In this document: positions 1 through 9,452 of the stretch, piece after piece
Layout: each line of letters starts with the position of its first letter
Numbering within the stretch: position 1 is the first letter of the stretch
DNA from: an uncultured Desulfobacter sp.
GTDB lineage: Bacteria; Desulfobacterota; Desulfobacteria; Desulfobacterales; Desulfobacteraceae
Reading direction: 5' to 3'
DNA length: 64,000 nt
NCBI RefSeq assembly: GCF_963666675.1
Contig: NZ_OY762929.1
Location: 4,280,001 to 4,344,000 of the forward strand
The notes under the pieces: generated by a model
Database searches by the model: none
What the model was told of the DNA's origin: nothing
Seen by the model: only the letters and a program-made list of their open reading frames with translations
Program-made: the position numbers and the translations under genes

Positions 1-3000
1 GGTAGCCTCTACCTCACCCAGACAGCCAATGGCGGAAATGGCGGCAATGCTGACAGCACAACCGGTGCAGGCGGGTTAGGCGGTAATGCCTCCTCTTCTG
101 TTACCAGGGAAGAAGATACTGCCGCTTACCTGGATATTGATACCAACGCTTACGGCGGAAACGGCGGATCCAGTTATACAACGTCCGGGTCAGGCGGCGA
201 TGCAAATGCGACAATGACCCTGGTCAGTTCATCTGGATCTGCAAATGGGTATTCCCGTGCCGATGGCGGAAATGGCGGAAATGGATACGGAACGGCCACA
301 ACCGGAAAGGGGGGGGATGCCGACGCATCCACTTCGGTGACCACGACCAGCTCCGATGAAACCAATAATGTTTATGCAAACAGTTATACATACGGCGGAG
401 ACGGCGGAACCCTTTACAATGGCGAGGGCGGCACTGCAGGAAATGGCGGGAATGCTGTCAGCACCAGCACAACCCAGTCTGCCGGTAACCAGTACACCTA
501 TGCGACAAGCACGGCATACGGCGGCAGCGGCGGTGCGGTGTCTTCCAGCAGTTCAACCGGAAACGGCGGCAACGGCGGGAATGCCGAAGCAAACGCAACA
601 AGTATTCAAACCTATACCGCTGCCACCCAGACAACCACGGCAACGGCAGATGCCAGGGGCGGCAGCGGCAATTATGGTAGAGGAGAAGAATACAGCGGTG
701 GTGACGGCGGAAACGCCACGGGCTCCGCTTCAGTTACCGGTACAGGTACGGGCAGTGCATCGGCAACGGTTGACGCCCGCGGCGGTGCTGGTGGTATCGG
801 ATATGACGGTGCCGATGGTGGAAACGGCGGCACCGCAGAACTGGTTGATGCAGTTTCCGGCAGCAATGACGACGGTACCCTGACCCTGACGCAAAGGGCT
901 TATGGCGGAGACGGAGGCAGATCCTATGGAGGCACCGCCGGCACTGCCGGTGCTGCAACCTCAACCCTGACCGGTGAGAACGCTGCCGGCGGCAACGTCA
1001 CAATCAATACCTACGCAGAAGGCGGCAACGGCGGTGCCGGGTACGAGGGTTCTGACGGGGCCGACGGTGCTACAGCCTCGGCTTCAGGCACGGGCACCTC
1101 AACCGATGGCGGCACCGTAACCGTCAACGTCACCGGTACGGGCGGCAATGGCGGAAGCACATCTTCAGAAGGTGGCGATGCCGGCAATGGTGCGGATGTT
1201 GCGCTTACCGACGCCGTGGACGGCAGCACCAGCGGCAGCCTCTACCTCACCCAGACAGCCAATGGCGGAAATGGCGGCAATGCGGACAGCACAACCGGTG
1301 CAGGCGGGTTAGGCGGTAATGCCTCCTCTTCTGTTACCAGGGAAGAAGATACTGCCGCTTACCTGGATATTTATACCAACGCTTACGGCGGAAACGGCGG
1401 ATCCAGTTATACAACGTCCGGGTCAGGCGGCGATGCAAATGCGACAATGACCCTGCTCAGTTCATCTGGATCTGCAAATGGGTATTCCCGTGCCGATGGC
1501 GGAAATGGCGGAAATGGATACGGAACGGCCACAACCGGAAAGGGGGGGGATGCCGACGCATCCACTTCGGTGACCACGACCAGCTCCGATGAAACCAATA
1601 ATGTTTATGCAAACAGTTATACATACGGCGGAGACGGCGGAACCCTTTACAATGGCGAGGGCGGCACAGCAGGAAATGGCGGGAATGCTGTCAGCACCAG
1701 CACAACCCAGTCTGCCGGTAACCAGCACACCTATGCGACAAGCACGGCATACGGCGGCAGCGGCGGTGCGGTGTCTTCCAGCAGTTCAACCGGAAACGGC
1801 GGCAACGGCGGGAATGCCGAAGCAAACGCAACAAGTATTCAAACCTATACCGCTGCCACCCAGACAACCACGGCAACGGCAGATGCCAGGGGCGGCAGCG
1901 GCAATTATGGTAGAGGAGAAGAATACAGCGGTGGTGACGGCGGAAACGCCACGGGCTCCGCTTCAGTTACCGGTACAGGTACGGGCAGTGCATCGGCAAC
2001 GGTTGACGCCCGCGGCGGTGCTGGTGGTATCGGATATGACGGTGCCGATGGTGGAAACGGCGGCACCGCAGAACTGGTTGATGCAGTTTCCGGCAGCAAT
2101 GACGATGGTACCCTGACCCTGACGCAAAGGGCTTATGGCGGAGACGGAGGCAGATCCTATGGCGGCACCGCCGGCACTGCCGGTGCTGCAACCTCAACCC
2201 TGACCGGCGAGAACGCTGCCGGCGGCAACGTCACAATCAATACCTACGCAGAAGGCGGCAACGGCGGTGCCGGGTACGAGGGTTCTTACGGGGCCGACGG
2301 TGCTACAGCCTCGGCTTCAGGCACGGGCACCTCAACCGATGGCGGCACCGTAACCGTCAATGTTACAGGGACAGGCGGCAATGGCGGAGGCACATCTTCA
2401 GAAGGTGGCGATGCCGGCAATGGTGCGGATGTTGCGCTTACCGACGCCGTGGCCGGCAGCACCAGCGGTAGCCTCTACCTCACCCAGACAGCCAATGGCG
2501 GAAATGGCGGCAATGCTGACAGCACAACCGGTGCAGGCGGGTTAGGCGGTAATGCCTCCTCTTCTGTTACCAGGGAAGAAGATACTGCCGCTTACCTGGA
2601 TATTGATACCAACGCTTACGGCGGAAACGGCGGATCCAGTTATACAACGTCCGGGTCAGGCGGCGATGCAAATGCGACAATGACCCTGGTCAGTTCATCT
2701 GGATCTGCAAATGGGTATTCCCGTGCCGATGGCGGAAATGGCGGAAATGGATACGGAACGGCCACAACCGGAAAGGGGGGGGATGCCGACGCATCCACTT
2801 CGGTGACCACGACCAGCTCCGATGAAACCAATAATGTTTATGCAAACAGTTATACATACGGCGGAGACGGCGGAACCCTTTACAATGGCGAGGGCGGCAC
2901 AGCAGGAAATGGCGGGAATGCTGTCAGCACCAGCACAACCCAGTCTGCCGGTAACCAGTACACCTATGCGACAAGCACGGCATACGGCGGCAGCGGCGGT

Positions 3001-3840
3001 GCGGTGTCTTCCAGCAGTTCAACCGGAAACGGCGGCAACGGCGGGAATGCCGAAGCAAACGCAACAAGTATTCAAACCTATACCGCTGCCACCCAGACAA
3101 CCACGGCAACGGCAGATGCCAGGGGCGGCAGCGGCAATTATGGTAGAGGAGAAGAATACAGCGGTGGTGACGGCGGAAACGCCACGGGCTCCGCTTCAGT
3201 TACCGGTACAGGTACGGGCAGTGCATCGGCAACGGTTGACGCCCGCGGCGGTGCTGGTGGTATCGGATATGACGGTGCCGATGGTGGAAACGGCGGCACC
3301 GCAGAACTGGTTGATGCAGTTTCCGGCAGTAATGACGATGGTACCCTGACCCTGACGCAAAGGGCTTATGGCGGAGACGGAGGCAGATCCTATGGCGGCA
3401 CCACCGGCACTGCCGGTGCTGCAACCTCAACCCTGACCGGTGAGAACGCTGCCGGCGGCAACGTCACAATCAATACCTACGCAGAAGGCGGCAACGGCGG
3501 TGCCGGGTACGAGGGTTCTGACGGGGCCGACGGTGCTACAGCCTCGGCTTCAGGCACGGGCACCTCAACCGATGGCGGCACCGTAACCGTCAACGTCACC
3601 GGTACGGGCGGCAATGGCGGAAGCACATCTTCAGAAGGCGGAGATGCCGGCAATGGTGCGGATGTTGCGCTTACCGACGCCGTGGACGGCAGCACCAGCG
3701 GTAGCCTCTACCTCACCCAGACAGCCAATGGCGGAAATGGCGGAAGTGCGGACAGCACAACCGGTGCAGGCGGGTTAGGCGGTAATGCCTCCTCTTCTGT
3801 TACCAGGGAAGAAGATACTGCCGCTTACCTGGATATTGAT
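1..3840 (+). repeat. In-frame 1,233-bp tandem repeat, three full units plus start of a fourth
   Basis: The same stretch (protein GSLYLTQTANGGNGG) starts at 1, 1234, 2467 and 3700, an exact 1,233-bp (411-codon) period. Units differ only by scattered single bases, for example Tyr/His near 500/1733 and Asp/Tyr near 1060/2290. Identity breaks at about 3840. The array continues leftward out of the window, so the true copy number is unknown. Such identity implies recent duplication or gene conversion, and short-read assemblies would tend to collapse it. Confidence 0.95.
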
Positions 3841-6800
3841 GCCTACGCTTACGGCGGTGATGGCGGATACAGCTACACAACATCCGGATCAGGCGGGGCA
3901 GCTGATGCTGCGGTCACTCTGACCAGTTCATCCGGATATGCGAATGGTTACTCTTATGCCGATGGCGGTGACGGCGGCTATGGCTATGGAACGGACTCTA
4001 CCGGAAACGGGGGTAATGCCGATGCATCAACGTCAGTCACCACGACCGACACAGCTGCAACCAATAATGTCCATGCCTATGGCTATGCCTACGGAGGAGA
4101 CGCTGGCTACCTGTATGATGGCGAAGGCGGCACAGCCGGAAACGGCGGGGATGCTGTCAGCACCAGCATGCTTCAGTCTGCCGGCAACCAGTATACCTAT
4201 GCTGCAAGCACGGCGACCGGAGGCAACGGCGCTAGTGTATATACCAGCGATTCAACCGGAAACGGCGGGAATGGTGGAAATGCTGATGCCTATGCCACAA
4301 GTATCCAAACATTTATAGACGCCACCCGACAGGTTAGAGCAGATGCCACTGCAACAGGCGGTACAGGCGGCTATGGATACGGGGAAGGATACAGCGGAGG
4401 TGACGGCGGGACAGCCACAAGTATTGCTGATACTACCGGTACAAGCAGCAACTATTATTTCAGGACATACGGAACGGCCGACGGTGGGGATGGCGGTTAC
4501 GGATATGACGGTGCGAACGGTGGTGACGGCGGCGACGCCATTGCCACAGCCACAGCACAGGGCATTCTTAACTCATATACCCAGGCCACCGCGACTGCCA
4601 ACGCAGGGTATGGCGGAAATGTGGAAGACGGCTCAGCAACAATAGGTAACAGCGGTTATGCCGTGGCAACCGCCACAGCCACCGGAAGCAGCGGGTATGC
4701 CAGGTCAACGGCGACGACCGGTTCTCACGGCGGGCTTGTAACCGATGTTAATTCCTACAGCAATGCAGCGTTGTCATCCGACACAGTCACCGCCCAGTCC
4801 AGCGCTGGTTACGGCACCAATCTGACCACTATCGAAAATATAACCGGTCAGCAGGCTTCTGCTTATGCCACAGCCACCCCGGACAACACGGTATTACTCC
4901 CGGAGATGCGGGACAGTGCAGTATTGGCCAATTTTGACGTGTTTGACGGTTCTTCGGTATTCGATTCCGGACAAGTCAATTCCGATGTCATCGGCTATGG
5001 CGTGCTCAATGCTACGTCAGCTGCAAACGCTAATGATGACTCCTTAACCTATACCAGTCGAATTAATTTCGATGTGGATATTGAAGAGTATCAGACAGGC
5101 GATCAAAGTCTGCTCATCGGTTTTACCTCCCCTACCATTACAGGGGATGGTTTCAGTGATGATGACGGTACAAGCGTCACCTTTACAGTAACAGTCGAAG
5201 GCACGACAGTTACTACACAGACGTTTACCAATTCAGCCAGCGCCCTTGAATACTTCAAAGGCCAGACCCTTGCACTTGATCTTGCCGGTATTACCATAAA
5301 TGGAGATATGGATGTACAGGTCAGCTTGACGGTAAATGCCTCCGATGACAGTGACGGGTTCGCAACGGATTTTATCCTGGGCAACTCAACCGTTACGCCC
5401 AGAGCCGTTCCTTATATTGCAGACACAGATATCAGCCTGGGCGAAATGCACACCGGTGATACCCTGACCCAGGGCGTTCTGGTTCAAAATGTTGCCAACG
5501 AAGGATCAGATGGCGCCAATGCATCTTTTACTGATGCCACCGGCAATGCCGTTTACTCAGGGAGCTTAAGCTCCCTTGGCGCCGGCAGCAACGACGGCAC
5601 TGCCCTGCAGGTTGGGGTAAACACCTCAAGTTCCGGTGAGAAGAGCGGTACAGCCACAGTGCTTCTGGCATCAGACGGCACCGTCACCGGTGCGGCAGAG
5701 GATTTTGGCCAGGAAATGATCACTGTCAGCGGTACGGTGTACGACTATGCAGATCCGGTGGTCTCTGATCCCGAGACGGTTCCGGCCTATGTCAGAGTGA
5801 ATGATTTGGTGGAATCCACGGTTGTCGTAACCAATGCCGCCCCGGCAGGAGACTATTCAGAAAACTTGGATGCGCAGTTTACCGGTTCTGACGGAAATCT
5901 GAGCACTTCAGGAGAAATTACAGGTCTTGCAGCCGGAGACTCCAGTTCGGATCTCTCCATCAGCCTGGATACATCGACACTGGGCGAAACAAGCGGCTCA
6001 GCAACAATTAACCTGGTCTCCAATGGTGACGGTATCAACTCTTTGGGTCAAACCGATTTAGGGGAAGAAACGGTTTCCCTTTCAACTACGGTTACCCAGA
6101 CAGCCACAGGCGCAGTCCAGAATGTCGTGAATTTAGGCAATATTCATGTTGGAGATGCGGAACCGACACAATCGGTAAGTGTATCCAATACCAGAGAAGG
6201 AGAAGATACCGAATATACGGATTATCTGGATGCCCAGTGGGATAGTTCTGTAATAACCAATGTTGACCTGGAAGGCACCGTCAACGATCTTGCCGCCGGC
6301 GAGACCAGCACGGGCCTTACAGTCACCCTGACAGATACCGACAGTGCAGGGACGATCAGTGAAAACGCCACAGTCAACCTGGTGTCTGATGGATCGCGCT
6401 TTGATTTAGGCCTGACCGGCCTGGCGTCAGAGGAAGTCCTTATCACTGCAAATGTATACCGGTATGCCGAGGCCCTCATTGGAGAAACAACCATTGATCT
6501 GGGTAATGTTCGGCAGGGGGCAAGCAGTCCTTCAGAAACACTGGCCATCACGAACAATGTTGCAGACGACGGATATTCAGAAAATCTGAATGGCAGCATA
6601 TCCGGTACGGGCGGCAATGCTGTGGGCAGCGGATCAATCAATGGACTTGCAGCCGGTACGACAGATAACGGTTCCCTTTCGGTATCTCTTGCAAACACAG
6701 ACACGGCAGGCGCGCAGACAGGGATTGTGTCCGTTAGCTTTGCCTCTGATGGAGAGGGAAACAGCGGGCTGGGTATTACCGATCTGGGCACAGAAAGCGT

Positions 6801-8022
6801 CACCGTCACGGCAGATGTTTTCAGGCTTGCTGAAGGGAACGTGGCCGAAACCGCCATTACTCTGGTGGGTCGTGTGGGAGATGAGTTGGAGCAATCCCTC
6901 ACCTTATCCAATATTGCCGACAATGACGGGTATTCAGAGGATCTGGATGTTTCCGGCACCACAGGCTCTACTGCGCAAATCCTGGGCAGCATCACTGCTC
7001 TGCAGGCCGGTGACGTGGACAGCACGTCCATGTCCATTACGGCAAACAGCAGCACCAGCGGTGTATATGTAGAAAAGCTGCAGGTTGTCTATGAATCCAA
7101 TGGACAGGCTTATGGTCTTGGCGACAATATTTCCCTGGGAACCCAGGAGGCTGACGTCACGACCAAAGTGTATGCAATGGCCGAAGCATCGGTAACAGAG
7201 GCTGTTGATTTTGGTACTGTACGAATAGGCACGGATGTCAGTAAGTCCATTGAGGTCTCAAATACCGGTTCAGGCGACCTTGTTGACGATCTGCTCCTTA
7301 CGGATACAAGTGTATCGGATTCGTTTTCAGCCGACACCACCGGTGTCGCGTCTGTTGCCGCAGGAGAAACGGCAACCGCCCAGGTATCATTGGATACCTC
7401 CCTGGCCGGAAACTATTCAGGTACGGCGGAACTATCCTATGCAAGTCATAATGAAGATTTAAGTGATCTTGCACTGGACACCGAGACCGTCAACCTTTCC
7501 GGCACAGTAAACAATCTGGCGGAAGCCACCATTTTTGACGCAGCCGATGAATCTGATGATGCCACCTTAATCACCGTATCAGCGACGGAATATGTGATTG
7601 ATTTCGGCACCATCGTTCTTTCAGAGACAGGAGAACTCTCCTATGCAGATGAAATTGGTGTGACAAACAGTGCAGACGGCCCCGCAGAATACCTGGCCGG
7701 AGATTTCAGCGATCTTGAACTCGACATTTTTACGTTAGAAGGGTTTGCTGATTTTGACGACCTGATTGCCGGCAACTCTCTGGAAGAATTTCTGGTAAGC
7801 ATTAACACCCTCGGTCTTGAAGAAGGCTCATATGAGGAAACAATCCTTTTGACCATCTGCAGTACCTGGGAAGGGTATGAGGATTACGAGCTTGGTCAAA
7901 TTTCACTGACTTTCAAAGTCAATGCGACCTCTGCGGTTCCGGTACCGGGCAGCCTCTTGCTCCTGGTCACCGGCCTGGCAGGACTTTTAATTTTTCGCCG
8001 TAGGAGACAACAACAAAACTAA
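1..8022 (+). CDS. Giant Gly-rich repeat surface protein with PEP-CTERM-like tail (5' end outside window)
   Basis: The frame is open from the first base, so the start codon and signal peptide lie upstream; 2,673 residues are visible. Residues 1-1280 are three near-identical 411-residue units plus the start of a fourth, dense in GGNGG and GGDGG; about 1281-1580 is a diverged unit. About 1580-1800 is non-repetitive, and about 1800-2620 holds seven Ig-like units of roughly 118 residues whose starts resemble DFGTVRIGT. The C-terminus has VPVPGS, a hydrophobic stretch and RRRRQQQN, the three-part layout of a PEP-CTERM sorting signal cut by an exosortase. No exosortase gene is in view. A structural role at the surface or in an extracellular matrix is inferred; no enzymatic domain is recognised. 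The Gly-rich units could fold as polyglycine-II sheets (inference). The antisense strand also carries long open frames, a by-product of composition. Confidence 0.85.
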   Translation, partial: GSLYLTQTANGGNGGNADSTTGAGGLGGNASSSVTREEDTAAYLDIDTNAYGGNGGSSYTTSGSGGDANATMTLVSSSGSANGYSRADGGNGGNGYGTATTGKGGDADASTSVTTTSSDETNNVYANSYTYGGDGGTLYNGEGGTAGNGGNAVSTSTTQSAGNQYTYATSTAYGGSGGAVSSSSSTGNGGNGGNAEANATSIQTYTAATQTTTATADARGGSGNYGRGEEYSGGDGGNATGSASVTGTGTGSASATVDARGGAGGIGYDGADGGNGGTAELVDAVSGSNDDGTLTLTQRAYGGDGGRSYGGTAGTAGAATSTLTGENAAGGNVTINTYAEGGNGGAGYEGSDGADGATASASGTGTSTDGGTVTVNVTGTGGNGGSTSSEGGDAGNGADVALTDAVDGSTSGSLYLTQTANGGNGGNADSTTGAGGLGGNASSSVTREEDTAAYLDIYTNAYGGNGGSSYTTSGSGGDANATMTLLSSSGSANGYSRADGGNGGNGYGTATTGKGGDADASTSVTTTSSDETNNVYANSYTYGGDGGTLYNGEGGTAGNGGNAVSTSTTQSAGNQHTYATSTAYGGSGGAVSSSSSTGNGGNGGNAEANATSIQTYTAATQTTTATADARGGSGNYGRGEEYSGGDGGNATGSASVTGTGTGSASATVDARGGAGGIGYDGADGGNGGTAELVDAVSGSNDDGTLTLTQRAYGGDGGRSYGGTAGTAGAATSTLTGENAAGGNVTINTYAEGGNGGAGYEGSYGADGATASASGTGTSTDGGTVTVNVTGTGGNGGGTSSEGGDAGNGADVALTDAVAGSTSGSLYLTQTANGGNGGNADSTTGAGGLGGNASSSVTREEDTAAYLDIDTNAYGGNGGSSYTTSGSGGDANATMTLVSSSGSANGYSRADGGNGGNGYGTATTGKGGDADASTSVTTTSSDETNNVYANSYTYGGDGGTLYNGEGGTAGNGGNAVSTSTTQSAGNQYTYATSTAYGGSGGAVSSSSSTGNGGNGGNAEANATSIQTYTAATQTTTATADARGGSGNYGRGEEYSGGDGGNATGSASVTGTGTGSASATVDARGGAGGIGYDGADGGNGGTAELVDAVSGSNDDGTLTLTQRAYGGDGGRSYGGTTGTAGAATSTLTGENAAGGNVTINTYAEGGNGGAGYEGSDGADGATASASGTGTSTDGGTVTVNVTGTGGNGGSTSSEGGDAGNGADVALTDAVDGSTSGSLYLTQTANGGNGGSADSTTGAGGLGGNASSSVTREEDTAAYLDIDAYAYGGDGGYSYTTSGSGGAADAAVTLTSSSGYANGYSYADGGDGGYGYGTDSTGNGGNADASTSVTTTDTAATNNVHAYGYAYGGDAGYLYDGEGGTAGNGGDAVSTSMLQSAGNQYTYAASTATGGNGASVYTSDSTGNGGNGGNADAYATSIQTFIDATRQVRADATATGGTGGYGYGEGYSGGDGGTATSIADTTGTSSNYYFRTYGTADGGDGGYGYDGANGGDGGDAIATATAQGILNSYTQATATANAGYGGNVEDGSATIGNSGYAVATATATGSSGYARSTATTGSHGGLVTDVNSYSNAALSSDTVTAQSSAGYGTNLTTIENITGQQASAYATATPDNTVLLPEMRDSAVLANFDVFDGSSVFDSGQVNSDVIGYGVLNATSAANANDDSLTYTSRINFDVDIEEYQTGDQSLLIGFTSPTITGDGFSDDDGTSVTFTVTVEGTTVTTQTFTNSASALEYFKGQTLALDLAGITINGDMDVQVSLTVNASDDSDGFATDFILGNSTVTPRAVPYIADTDISLGEMHTGDTLTQGVLVQNVANEGSDGANASFTDATGNAVYSGSLSSLGAGSNDGTALQVGVNTSSSGEKSGTATVLLASDGTVTGAAEDFGQEMITVSGTVYDYADPVVSDPETVPAYVRVNDLVESTVVVTNAAPAGDYSENLDAQFTGSDGNLSTSGEITGLAAGDSSSDLSISLDTSTLGETSGSATINLVSNGDGINSLGQTDLGEETVSLSTTVTQTATGAVQNVVNLGNIHVGDAEPTQSVSVSNTREGEDTEYTDYLDAQWDSSVITNVDLEGTVNDLAAGETSTGLTVTLTDTDSAGTISENATVNLVSDGSRFDLGLTGLASEEVLITANVYRYAEALIGETTIDLGNVRQGASSPSETLAITNNVADDGYSENLNGSISGTGGNAVGSGSINGLAAGTTDNGSLSVSLANTDTAGAQTGIVSVSFASDGEGNSGLGITDLGTESVTVTADVFRLAEGNVAETAITLVGRVGDELEQSLTLSNIADNDGYSEDLDVSGTTGSTAQILGSITALQAGDVDSTSMSITANSSTSGVYVEKLQVVYESNGQAYGLGDNISLGTQEADVTTKVYAMAEASVTEAVDFGTVRIGTDVSKSIEVSNTGSGDLVDDLLLTDTSVSDSFSADTTGVASVAAGETATAQVSLDTSLAGNYSGTAELSYASHNEDLSDLALDTETVNLSGTVNNLAEATIFDAADESDDATLITVSATEYVIDFGTIVLSETGELSYADEIGVTNSADGPAEYLAGDFSDLELDIFTLEGFADFDDLIAGNSLEEFLVSINTLGLEEGSYEETILLTICSTWEGYEDYELGQISLTFKVNATSAVPVPGSLLLLVTGLAGLLIFRRRRQQQN
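3841..4740 (+). repeat. Diverged, shortened copy of the 1,233-bp unit
   Basis: The order of landmarks (YGGDGGYSYTTSGSGG, STGNGGNADASTSVTTT, GEGGTAGNGGDAVSTS, ATSIQTF) follows the upstream units, but many residues differ and the second half is shortened. It marks the older edge of the array. The G8 tract of the other units is interrupted here (ggggg then taat). Confidence 0.8.
5401..7900 (+). repeat. Seven Ig-like units of about 118 residues in the giant protein
   Basis: Unit starts fall near 5410, 5760, 6115, 6475, 6840, 7190 and 7580, giving a period of about 355 bp. Each begins with a strand like DLGNVRQG or DFGTVRIG, then a SVSN/AITN strand, YSENL, GLAAG and an SGTATVNL-like strand. This resembles the beta-sandwich repeats of choice-of-anchor proteins that end in PEP-CTERM signals. 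Repeats are seen at protein level only; the DNA has diverged. Confidence 0.7.
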
Positions 8023-8036
8023 AATGAAATAAAACC

Positions 8037-8086
8037 CGGCAGTGCCCTCTCTTTCTTGCAAAATAGACAAAGGGGGGGCACTGCCG
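8037..8086. other. 11-bp inverted repeat downstream of the giant gene
   Basis: Arms cggcagtgccc (8037-8047) and gggcactgccg (8076-8086) are perfect with a 28-base loop. There is no T-run on the plus side, so it is not a textbook intrinsic terminator for the giant gene, though its position 15 bases after the stop suggests transcript-end processing. An upstream start codon for the next gene would fall in the loop. Confidence 0.5.
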
Positions 8087-8148
8087 ATACTAGAGGCATC
8101 AACATTTCATCTCTTAATCTAAATGAATCAGGATATTTAAAACAAATA

Positions 8149-8535
8149 ATGAATAGCTATCTAAAACCCAACAAGCTTATCGGCGCCGTCGTTCTATTGG
8201 GCGTTTTAAGCCTTATTTTCTTTGTGGGCGGTTGCGGGCAAAAAAAGGAACCCCAGCCACCTGTGAATGCTGAAATCAACCAGGCGATCAACGTGCTGTA
8301 TAAGCAGGCAGGTCAAGCCGCCTCAGTGGAAAAGCAGACCATTTTGGGTAAACACTTCCAGCCCCAGGCGAACAGTTGGAAGGTGGTCGCCTGTACGAAT
8401 CTTTTGCTGACAAACGGCACCAATCATACGGATTGCAATGACTCCTTTGAGCTTTACCCCCTTGACACCGGAAAGTGGATTATCAGTGGGAACATCAATG
8501 GCACCTATCGCTGGCTGGAAGTGCAACACAAATGA
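8149..8535 (+). CDS. Small lipoprotein of unknown function
   Basis: A 128-residue protein. The ATG at 8149 is preferred over an in-frame start at 8056 because it puts a signal peptide at the N-terminus (lysines, about 17 hydrophobic residues) and the 8056 start lies inside the loop of an inverted repeat. VGGC at residues 26-29 is a lipobox, so Cys29 should be lipidated and the protein anchored facing the periplasm. The mature part is small, with two further Cys (CTN and DCND), which could form a disulfide. I recognise no family. A strong bidirectional terminator follows 56 bases after the stop. Relation to the giant surface protein upstream is only positional. Confidence 0.6.
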   Translation: MNSYLKPNKLIGAVVLLGVLSLIFFVGGCGQKKEPQPPVNAEINQAINVLYKQAGQAASVEKQTILGKHFQPQANSWKVVACTNLLLTNGTNHTDCNDSFELYPLDTGKWIISGNINGTYRWLEVQHK

Positions 8536-8590
8536 GTTCCCCCTTCACAATAAATCCAATCCCACCAATTTATTTCAAGTAAAACGATTA

Positions 8591-8625
8591 AAAAAATTAG
8601 CGGGGTTCGTCCCCGCTTATTTTTT
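8591..8625. terminator. Bidirectional intrinsic terminator
   Basis: Stem gcgggg/ccccgc (8600-8605 and 8611-8616) with a 5-base loop, a T-rich run on the plus side (8617-8625) and an A-run on the left that reads as a T-run on the minus strand. It can end the lipoprotein transcript and the minus-strand protease/thi transcript. It abuts the protease stop codon. Confidence 0.85.
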
Positions 8626-9402
8626 AATGGAGCGGTTAAGCTTTCGGACAAAACTGACGGGAACGGCATAGGTGATTCCCGTGGGTTCTTTGAGAACAAA
8701 CTCTTTTTTCCCTTTAACAAACACCTTATTAATAACCCCGACGACTTCTCCTGTGGCAATGCGATAAACCGGACTGCCGCTGTTTCCCGGAAAGGCAACG
8801 GCATCCAGCTGGATAATATCCCAGGGGTCTTTCAGATATTTGACCATGTCTCCTTTGATCAGGCTGCCGTGGGGGCTGGGCAGGATGACCGGGGCGATGG
8901 CCGACACCGTTCCTGTGTGGGTGGTGGCATTGAGGCCGAGGACAAAACCAATGGGAAACCCGGTGAATGCCACCTGGTGACCCTCTTTAAGGGACCCGTC
9001 TTTGGCCATGGGCAAGGCAGGCAGTTTGCCTTCCATCTCCAGTATGGCCAGGTCATGGAACGGGTCTTCGGCGACCAGGGAGGCCTTGACCCCTTTGCCC
9101 GGCAAATTCGTATGAAAAATGCGCAGATTGAACATACGGTCCTTTTCTTTAATGGCATCGACCACATGCTGATTGGTCACGATCCGGCTGCCGTCGGCGA
9201 TGGCAAAGCCGGTGCCCCGGAACTGGACCATGGGGACATCCTTGAAAGAATAGGTCCCCACGGATACGGTGGCGGCCTTTATCGTTGACACCAGGTCGGC
9301 CATGTAAGCATCCCGATCCTGTAACACAGCATTTTCCAGGGCAGATGCCGGGGAAAGGAAAAAAATAAGAAAGACCATGATGATGCTAAAATAGATTCTC
9401 AT
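8617..9402 (-). CDS. Periplasmic trypsin-like serine protease (S1C, DegP/HtrA-type without PDZ)
   Basis: A 261-residue protein with an N-terminal signal peptide ending near SPASALE. The catalytic triad is visible: His in TNQHVV, Asp in DPFHDLAIL, Ser in FPGNSGSPV. Length and order fit the protease core of HtrA-like enzymes, but there is no room for a PDZ domain, so substrate targeting must differ from DegP or DegS. It probably degrades or processes periplasmic proteins. It starts 50 bases after thiF in the same direction, so it may be read from the thi transcript, but the products have no obvious functional link; the Shine-Dalgarno is weak (AAGA). Confidence 0.85.
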   Translation of the reverse strand: MRIYFSIIMVFLIFFLSPASALENAVLQDRDAYMADLVSTIKAATVSVGTYSFKDVPMVQFRGTGFAIADGSRIVTNQHVVDAIKEKDRMFNLRIFHTNLPGKGVKASLVAEDPFHDLAILEMEGKLPALPMAKDGSLKEGHQVAFTGFPIGFVLGLNATTHTGTVSAIAPVILPSPHGSLIKGDMVKYLKDPWDIIQLDAVAFPGNSGSPVYRIATGEVVGVINKVFVKGKKEFVLKEPTGITYAVPVSFVRKLNRSIKK

Positions 9403-9452
9403 GGTCTTTTCTTAGCGATTAACGGACCGGTTGTCCATCTTTTCTTCGGCTT

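Noticed and set aside
174..3695. Numerous antisense and alternative-frame open frames in the repeat array (e.g. Pro-rich and His/Arg-rich frames recurring every 1,233 bp)
   Set aside because: They recur because the DNA repeats and is poor in stop codons in these frames; none has a ribosome site or family likeness. The Gly-rich frame with signal-like tail explains the region.
1..4740. CRISPR-like array
   Set aside because: The repeats are 1,233 bp, in frame and coding, without short direct repeats separated by unique spacers; no cas genes are present.
8056..8148. N-terminal extension of the small lipoprotein starting at 8056
   Set aside because: It would lie inside an inverted repeat and put 31 residues before a normal signal peptide.
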